Source of the DNA: Pisaster brevispinus
Lineage: Eukaryota > Echinodermata > Asteroidea > Forcipulatida > Asteriidae
Assembly (NCBI GenBank): GCA_023634235.1
Contig: JAMKCF010000009.1
Location: forward strand, 8,184,001 to 8,248,000
Length of the DNA stretch: 64,000 nucleotides
Direction: 5' to 3'
Below, piece by piece: positions 61,301-64,000 of this stretch (position 1 is its first letter; each line of letters starts with the position of its first letter). The notes under the pieces are model-generated. The model was not told the DNA's origin. It made no database searches and worked only from the letters and a program-made list of their open reading frames with translations. The translations under genes were made by a program, and so were the position numbers.

Positions 61301-63608
61301 AATCAATACTCTTACACCAAGTGTTGAGGCTGGATGGGACAAGGTGTTGGCAGTAACCTAACTCTTCTCCTCTCTGACGTCTCATAACCACTGGGTATTT
61401 TTTCAGATGTTAATGCATTTTTATCTCTATTTAAAATGATTGATGATAACCAGGAAACATTTCAATAAAAATCAACAAGTTTGTTATGTCAGGTAAGTGA
61501 CGATGACCGTTTTTAAAGATTGGGCTTTGTTTGTGGATGACAGAAAAACGGCTGGATCATGAGTCTCACTTGTCAGTCTGTCTGATTGATTTTTCCCTGG
61601 CAGATGGACGAGTATGTTTTATGGCGACCACAGCAAGACCAAACAGGACAAGCCATCTATAAATGCAGATGGCCCTGCAGTAACGCCGCAGGCAGAGGAG
61701 TTGCCACACAACAAAGCACCGGTAACATCCCCCTCCCTACCCCCATCTTTCTTTTCTGTCATTCCCGACCCTAACTACCCACGCATTCTTCATTGGAGTT
61801 TTCCTGAATACATGTACCTCTGAGTTCAAATTCAAGTACTCTTGATAGGTTTGACATAGCTTACTTGGATTTTCTGGCTTAATTTATCAAAACCATACAC
61901 AACCAAAGTGATTTGTATGAGTATATTTAACTGCAAGGGTATGATAAGTTCGTATCTGTATTGGTGGCTACACCTATGGCTTTGACTGTTGCTTAAGGAT
62001 GTTGCTAAGGACGTCCTATACTTCAACGCATGATGATGCACTGATCCAGCCGTAGCTGTAGCCGCCAAATCGGACATGGCCTAAGCCATTTGTAAGTCAG
62101 ACTTGAATAATGTTGATACAATGACTGGCTAATTAGCAAGTTACCGCTTAAATTTAAATTCCTCAAACTATTGAGACTGTTGCTATGTCACATGGTTTGG
62201 GGCAAGCTTTTGTATAGCAACCTCCAGATGAGCAAACCCTGGTACCATTGTGCCATACACATTCGTTCAAAATTGTGCATGGGTATTTGCCGTCTCTTAT
62301 GTAACTACGCTGAAGCTTGTTCCTAATCATGTGATATATCCACTGTCTCTATGGTCTGAGAAATTCAAGTTTAAATTTGGTTGAACAAAGAAAAAGTGAC
62401 TGGAGTGGAATTTGAACATTTGACCTCTGGGTAATTGTGCCAGTGCTTTACCAAATGAGCTATCTAGCCCTAATGTTGGATGTCTCCCCAGTTTGTCAAT
62501 ATTGTTCAAGGGTGCCAGTCAGAGGTCAAAGAATAAGACAAAAAAGGGAGACCTCCCAACATTAGGGATAGATAGCTCAGGGGTGGCATGGCAAGTTCCA
62601 GTACCGCTCTACTCCATTTTACTTTGTTTAGCCCAAAATGATTAAATGATTTACCCAGTTGGTTTCCCTTGTGGTTTGTAACTTGGAATTCAAATTGAAG
62701 CTGTGACTTGTGACTAAAAAAATCATTGAAACAGACATTCAAATCTAACTCTCATATGGCTTAACCGATTCTTTAACTGAATTAGCCACTGCAGATGGAC
62801 CCCTCGGTCCATGTTTTCAAAAAAAAAGAGAGGGGGACAGAGAAACACTAAGTGGTGCTGAATCAGAATGATGGCATTCATGCTGCGTGCACAAAAGGTA
62901 AATTGTGTTGATTTTAGCTAAGATATCTCTCCATTTCCCTGCAGACATTCTTCGATTGGCTTCCAGCAATGATTAAAATCAAGTAAGTTAACTGATCTAA
63001 ACACTTGGTAGATAATAATAAGTGTTTCAGGAGTATTGTTTAACACTAGATCAGAGTCTTTAAAACATTAAACTCCTCAAAAAATTCACTTATATTTTAG
63101 TTTCATTTTGGTTGAGAGAACATCTATTCCCATCCTGTTGTTTTGAAAGAAGTAATCTGTGAAACCTGTTAAATTCACCAGTGAAATAGTTTGCCAAAAA
63201 AGTTGTGAACAGTTGTTAGAAGTTGGCACAGTATTCATAGATAATCAGAAATGAAACCTTTAGAAAAAACAAATTGCACTTGTGGTGGCTGCCTGTACCA
63301 TTTAAACAATACTTCAGCTCACACTGGTTTAAAGAGCACCAGCCTACATTTTCATCATGGGACTCACTTATTTTCCAAATCAAAGATCGCTCTCAACCAC
63401 CACTCTTATCTTGCAGGGATGAAGACATCAGACTGAAGTCCGGCGTTGATGCAGTGCAATATCTCCAGTTTCAGCGATACCTGATTTTGCTCACTATTAT
63501 TATATGTGTGCTGTCTATCGGTGTCATACTACCAGTCAACTTTAGTGGCAGTCAGGAACTCGGACCAGAGAACTTTGGTCGTACAACTGTTAGTAATATA
63601 CCAACAAA
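43231..63608 (+). CDS. TMEM63: TMEM63/OSCA-family cation channel, 5' part
   Basis: TMEM63 proteins are mechanosensitive, osmosensitive cation channels of plasma and endolysosomal membranes (family knowledge). Seven coding exons: 43231-43341, 46398-46480, 47677-47697, 53100-53147, 61604-61721, 62945-62982 and 63417-63608. All are GT-AG with matching phases (0, 2, 2, 2, 0, 2, 2), giving 203 residues before the window ends. Residues 1-24 hold N-glycosylation sequons (NNTS). TM0 is about 25-47 (NIGYNILFFVIVVMLFSVFR), followed by KIAGDYGRIAL, which matches the vertebrate block after TM0. Then comes a cytosolic linker (48-150) and TM1 at about 161-182, followed by ILPVNFSG and FGRTTVSNI, the family signature. 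The pore helices lie beyond the edge. Which of A, B or C it corresponds to cannot be told; it is probably a single invertebrate orthologue. Confidence 0.92.
43530..43690 (-). mobile_element. SINE, family C
   Basis: Reverse strand reads TTGGCTTAGTGCTTTCTTCC, then CACCTCTGTGGACCCCAGC, and GGGTTTTCAGTCCCTACCC, matching the copy at 24263-24470. Confidence 0.75.
44326..44671. mobile_element. TIR element, second copy
   Basis: Starts TTTAAAGGTAGGGTCATTG and ends CATGACCATTTTACTTTGAAGG (inverted pair). The inner sequence matches 23110-23537. Confidence 0.65.
44982..45120 (+). repeat. Dispersed repeat D, copy 1
   Basis: Shares CTCCAGG(A/G)G, TGGAAATGCCATCATTT, ACCTCC and TCAGCAATGACTC with copies at 55335-55465 and 56277-56410, same orientation. 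Confidence 0.7.
45838..45912 (+). mobile_element. SINE 3' tail fragment (family A)
   Basis: TTTTTTCACAGAACTCGGGA and CAGTGCTTAATACACATCGG match the 3' part of the 57-kb SINEs. The tRNA-like half is absent (5'-truncated). Confidence 0.75.
46398..46480 (+). CDS. TMEM63: TMEM63 exon, end of TM0
   Basis: Acceptor AATTGGACAG, donor GAAAG|GTATGT, 83 nt. It encodes IVVMLFSVFRKIAGDYGRIA and LMQHGEE, the most conserved N-terminal block of the family. Confidence 0.93.
46512..47035. mobile_element. Repeat E, copy 1
   Basis: In a TMEM63 intron. Begins AATATTGGATACATGTGAGT, contains GGTGAAATCTGGGCTG and CATATTTCACTGAGTGATTA (inverted arms), ACACCAACCTTGTC and GGACAAATGGGCAGG, and ends GTGTTCCAACAATCAAAT. 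Copies at 49379 and 60289. Confidence 0.75.
47677..47697 (+). CDS. TMEM63: TMEM63 21-nt microexon
   Basis: Acceptor TTTCCTTATATTTAG, donor CCAAG|GTAAAA. It adds seven codons (R-FLRGDP-R with the split ends), phase 2 on both sides, so it can be included or skipped without changing frame. It falls in the TM0-TM1 linker. Confidence 0.6.
49379..49850. mobile_element. Repeat E, copy 2
   Basis: AATATTGGATGCATTGGCGC, GGTGAAATCTGGACTATCG, CCAGATTTCACTCAGTGGTT, ACACCAACCTTGTCTCC, GGACAAATGGGCGGG, GTTCCATCAATCAAATGATG: same order as copy 1. Confidence 0.75.
51757..51846 (+). repeat. Minisatellite, four units
   Basis: GGGACAGCTCCATAGGCCTA, AGACAGCTCCATAGGCCTAG, GGGACAGTTCCATAGGCTTA and GGGACAATTTTATAGGCCCA, period about 20-26 bp, ordered from most to least alike. 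Confidence 0.85.
53100..53147 (+). CDS. TMEM63: TMEM63 linker exon, 48 nt
   Basis: Acceptor CCCCAAACCCTACAG, donor AATGT|GTATGA, symmetric phase 2. It encodes KALNNGEEKPTNGYN. The donor choice is the only one nearby that keeps phase with the next exon. Confidence 0.65.
55335..55465 (+). repeat. Dispersed repeat D, copy 2
   Basis: AACTCCAGGGGCTATCAAAA, GTGGAAATTCCATTATTTC, AACGTACCTCCAAAAATTTG, GCAATGACTCTCACCC: same order as copy 1. Confidence 0.7.
56277..56410 (+). repeat. Dispersed repeat D, copy 3
   Basis: AGCTCCAGGGGTTTAACAAG, AGAAATGCCATCATTTCAAC, ATACCTCTTAAAATATGGA, GCATTGACTCACTCC: same order as copies 1 and 2. Confidence 0.7.
57021..57185 (+). mobile_element. tRNA-derived SINE (family A), array copy 1
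   Basis: A box TAGCTCAGTGG (fits TRGYNNARNNG) and B box GGGTTCGAAACCC at about 57081, the internal Pol III promoter, then a tail TTTTCACAGATCTCGGGAAA and TTAATACACATCGGTGTAGA. Confidence 0.88.
57249..57413 (+). mobile_element. tRNA-derived SINE (family A), array copy 2
   Basis: GGTAGCCTGGTGGTCTAGTG, B box GGGTTCGAATCCC at about 57309, same tail ending GTGTAAGGGTAAAACC. The copy 1-2 spacer contains GCTGCTAAGGATTCGGACCT. Confidence 0.88.
57501..57672 (+). mobile_element. tRNA-derived SINE (family A), array copy 3
   Basis: GGCTAGCTCGGTGGTCTAGT, mutated B box GGGTTCAAATC, same tail. The spacer before it again contains GCTGCTAAGGATTCGGACCT. Confidence 0.88.
59526..59575. repeat. Imperfect hairpin
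   Basis: GTGGCCTGATGTTTC and GAAACATCAGGCCAC are perfect 15-bp inverted arms around a loop with CTCTGCCAGAGTC, itself a small palindrome. Similar words are common in invertebrate repeats. Confidence 0.75.
60289..60887. mobile_element. Repeat E, copy 3, with extra inverted repeat
   Basis: AATATTGGATGCATGTGAGT, TTCTGGACCGTTCCATTTC and its mirror GAAATGGAACAGTCCAGATT, and GTGTTCCACCAGTCAAGTGA. Within it, GCAGAATATAATC-type arms and TATTGTATGAATGAAATGCA / TGCATTTCATTCATACAATA form a second palindrome at about 60412-60475. Confidence 0.75.
61604..61721 (+). CDS. TMEM63: TMEM63 linker exon
   Basis: Acceptor TTTTCCCTGGCAG, donor GCACCG|GTAACA, phase 2 in and 0 out. It encodes TSMFYGDHSKTKQDKPSINA and VTPQAEELPHNKAP, a polar cytosolic segment. 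Confidence 0.75.
62347..62760. mobile_element. Head-to-head pair of SINEs (family B)
   Basis: The left half is reverse (GAGCTATCTAGCCCTAATGT; inverted B box TTTGAACATTTGACC), the right half forward (AACATTAGGGATAGATAGCTC). Between them, GGATGTCTCCCC and GGGAGACCTCCC are inverted. The left piece matches 32695-32835. Confidence 0.65.
62945..62982 (+). CDS. TMEM63: TMEM63 exon, pre-TM1 helix
   Basis: Acceptor ATTTCCCTGCAG, donor ATCAA|GTAAGT, 38 nt. TFFDWLPAMIKIK corresponds to the CSWLTAIFRIKD-type block of vertebrate TMEM63. Confidence 0.9.
63417..63608 (+). CDS. TMEM63: TMEM63 exon, TM1
   Basis: Acceptor TTATCTTGCAG, donor ACAAA|GTGAGT, 192 nt. It encodes DEDIRLKSGVDAVQYLQFQR, TM1 (YLILLTIIICVLSIGVILPV) and FGRTTVSNI. 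The gene continues beyond the window. Confidence 0.95.
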
Positions 63609-64000
63609 GTGAGTACATTTCGATGATGTGACTCATCAGTTGTTAATACACAAGAGCACTTTGGGTAATTTTTTGAGGGTGGAAAGGATGCAGTCCCACC
63701 CCCAAACTACTCCCACCCCACTACTCCTACCACAGTCTCTGTTTGCTGTCTCTTGTAGGCTGCACAGTCTTGTCTTTGTATATCAGACATGTATGTGAAA
63801 ACGCCATCTATTTCCCCTGCCCCAAGGCCTGCACTTTTCTCATTTTTGCCAAGAAATGTTTGATTTAATTTTCACTATTGAGCCTTCTCACTGACATCAC
63901 ATTTGTACAGCAATGCGGGAGGTCTGCAATGCTTGCATACTGTGCACGTAATAAAAATAGTAAAAATATAGCGCACATATCCACCAATAGGGTGCTCAAG
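63609..64000 (+). other. TMEM63: Start of TMEM63 intron 7
   Basis: Follows donor GTGAGT. C-rich tracts at about 63695-63735. No exon seen before the window ends. Confidence 0.7.

Larger units (their letters stand above)
53148..61603 (+). other. TMEM63: TMEM63 intron 4
   Basis: 8.5 kb, the longest intron. It holds repeats D2 and D3, the tandem SINE array (57021-57672), a hairpin at 59526-59575, and repeat E copy 3. No coding exon recognised. Confidence 0.6.

Overview
This is a eukaryotic nuclear window with sparse, intron-rich genes, GT-AG splice sites, long AT-rich introns and many interspersed repeats. I infer an invertebrate deuterostome, most likely an echinoderm such as a sea star. The reasons are vertebrate-like architecture of the proteins, abundant tRNA-derived SINEs and small TIR elements, and frequent ACATGTACATGTA-type words. 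No species can be named from the sequence alone.

Four protein genes are recognisable. (1) Isthmin, minus strand, about 10191 down to 640: five coding exons whose phases all agree, giving about 595 residues with a tentative signal anchor, an acidic linker, a TSP1 repeat and an AMOP domain. (2) DZANK1, minus strand, 30119 down to 17472: 17 phase-consistent coding exons plus one doubtful 15-nt microexon, about 763 residues, with an N-terminal beta-sandwich-like domain, five CxxC/CxxC zinc-ribbon modules and C-terminal ankyrin repeats. (3) PET117, plus strand, 32566 to 34253: two exons, 80 residues, a mitochondrial cytochrome oxidase assembly factor, transcribed divergently from DZANK1. (4) The 5' part of a TMEM63/OSCA-family channel gene, plus strand, 43231 to 63608 and continuing past the right edge: seven coding exons including a 21-nt microexon, with introns up to 8.5 kb. 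Two further splice-bounded minus-strand exons at 37.4 and 40.5 kb look like the 3' end of an unidentified gene.

The rest is intron and intergenic DNA. It holds at least three tRNA-like SINE families (one forming a three-copy tandem array at 57.0-57.7 kb, and one forming head-to-head dimers), two non-autonomous elements with TA-flanked CAGT inverted ends, several other TIR elements, a decayed LINE reverse-transcriptase tail nested in another repeat, three copies of a roughly 0.5-kb repeat confined to TMEM63 introns, minisatellites and a long CAA microsatellite.

The four genes are not a pathway: a secreted factor, a cilium/dynein-linked protein, a mitochondrial assembly factor and a mechanosensitive channel. 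Isthmin-1, DZANK1 and PET117 all lie on human 20p, so three of the four neighbours may preserve an ancient linkage group.
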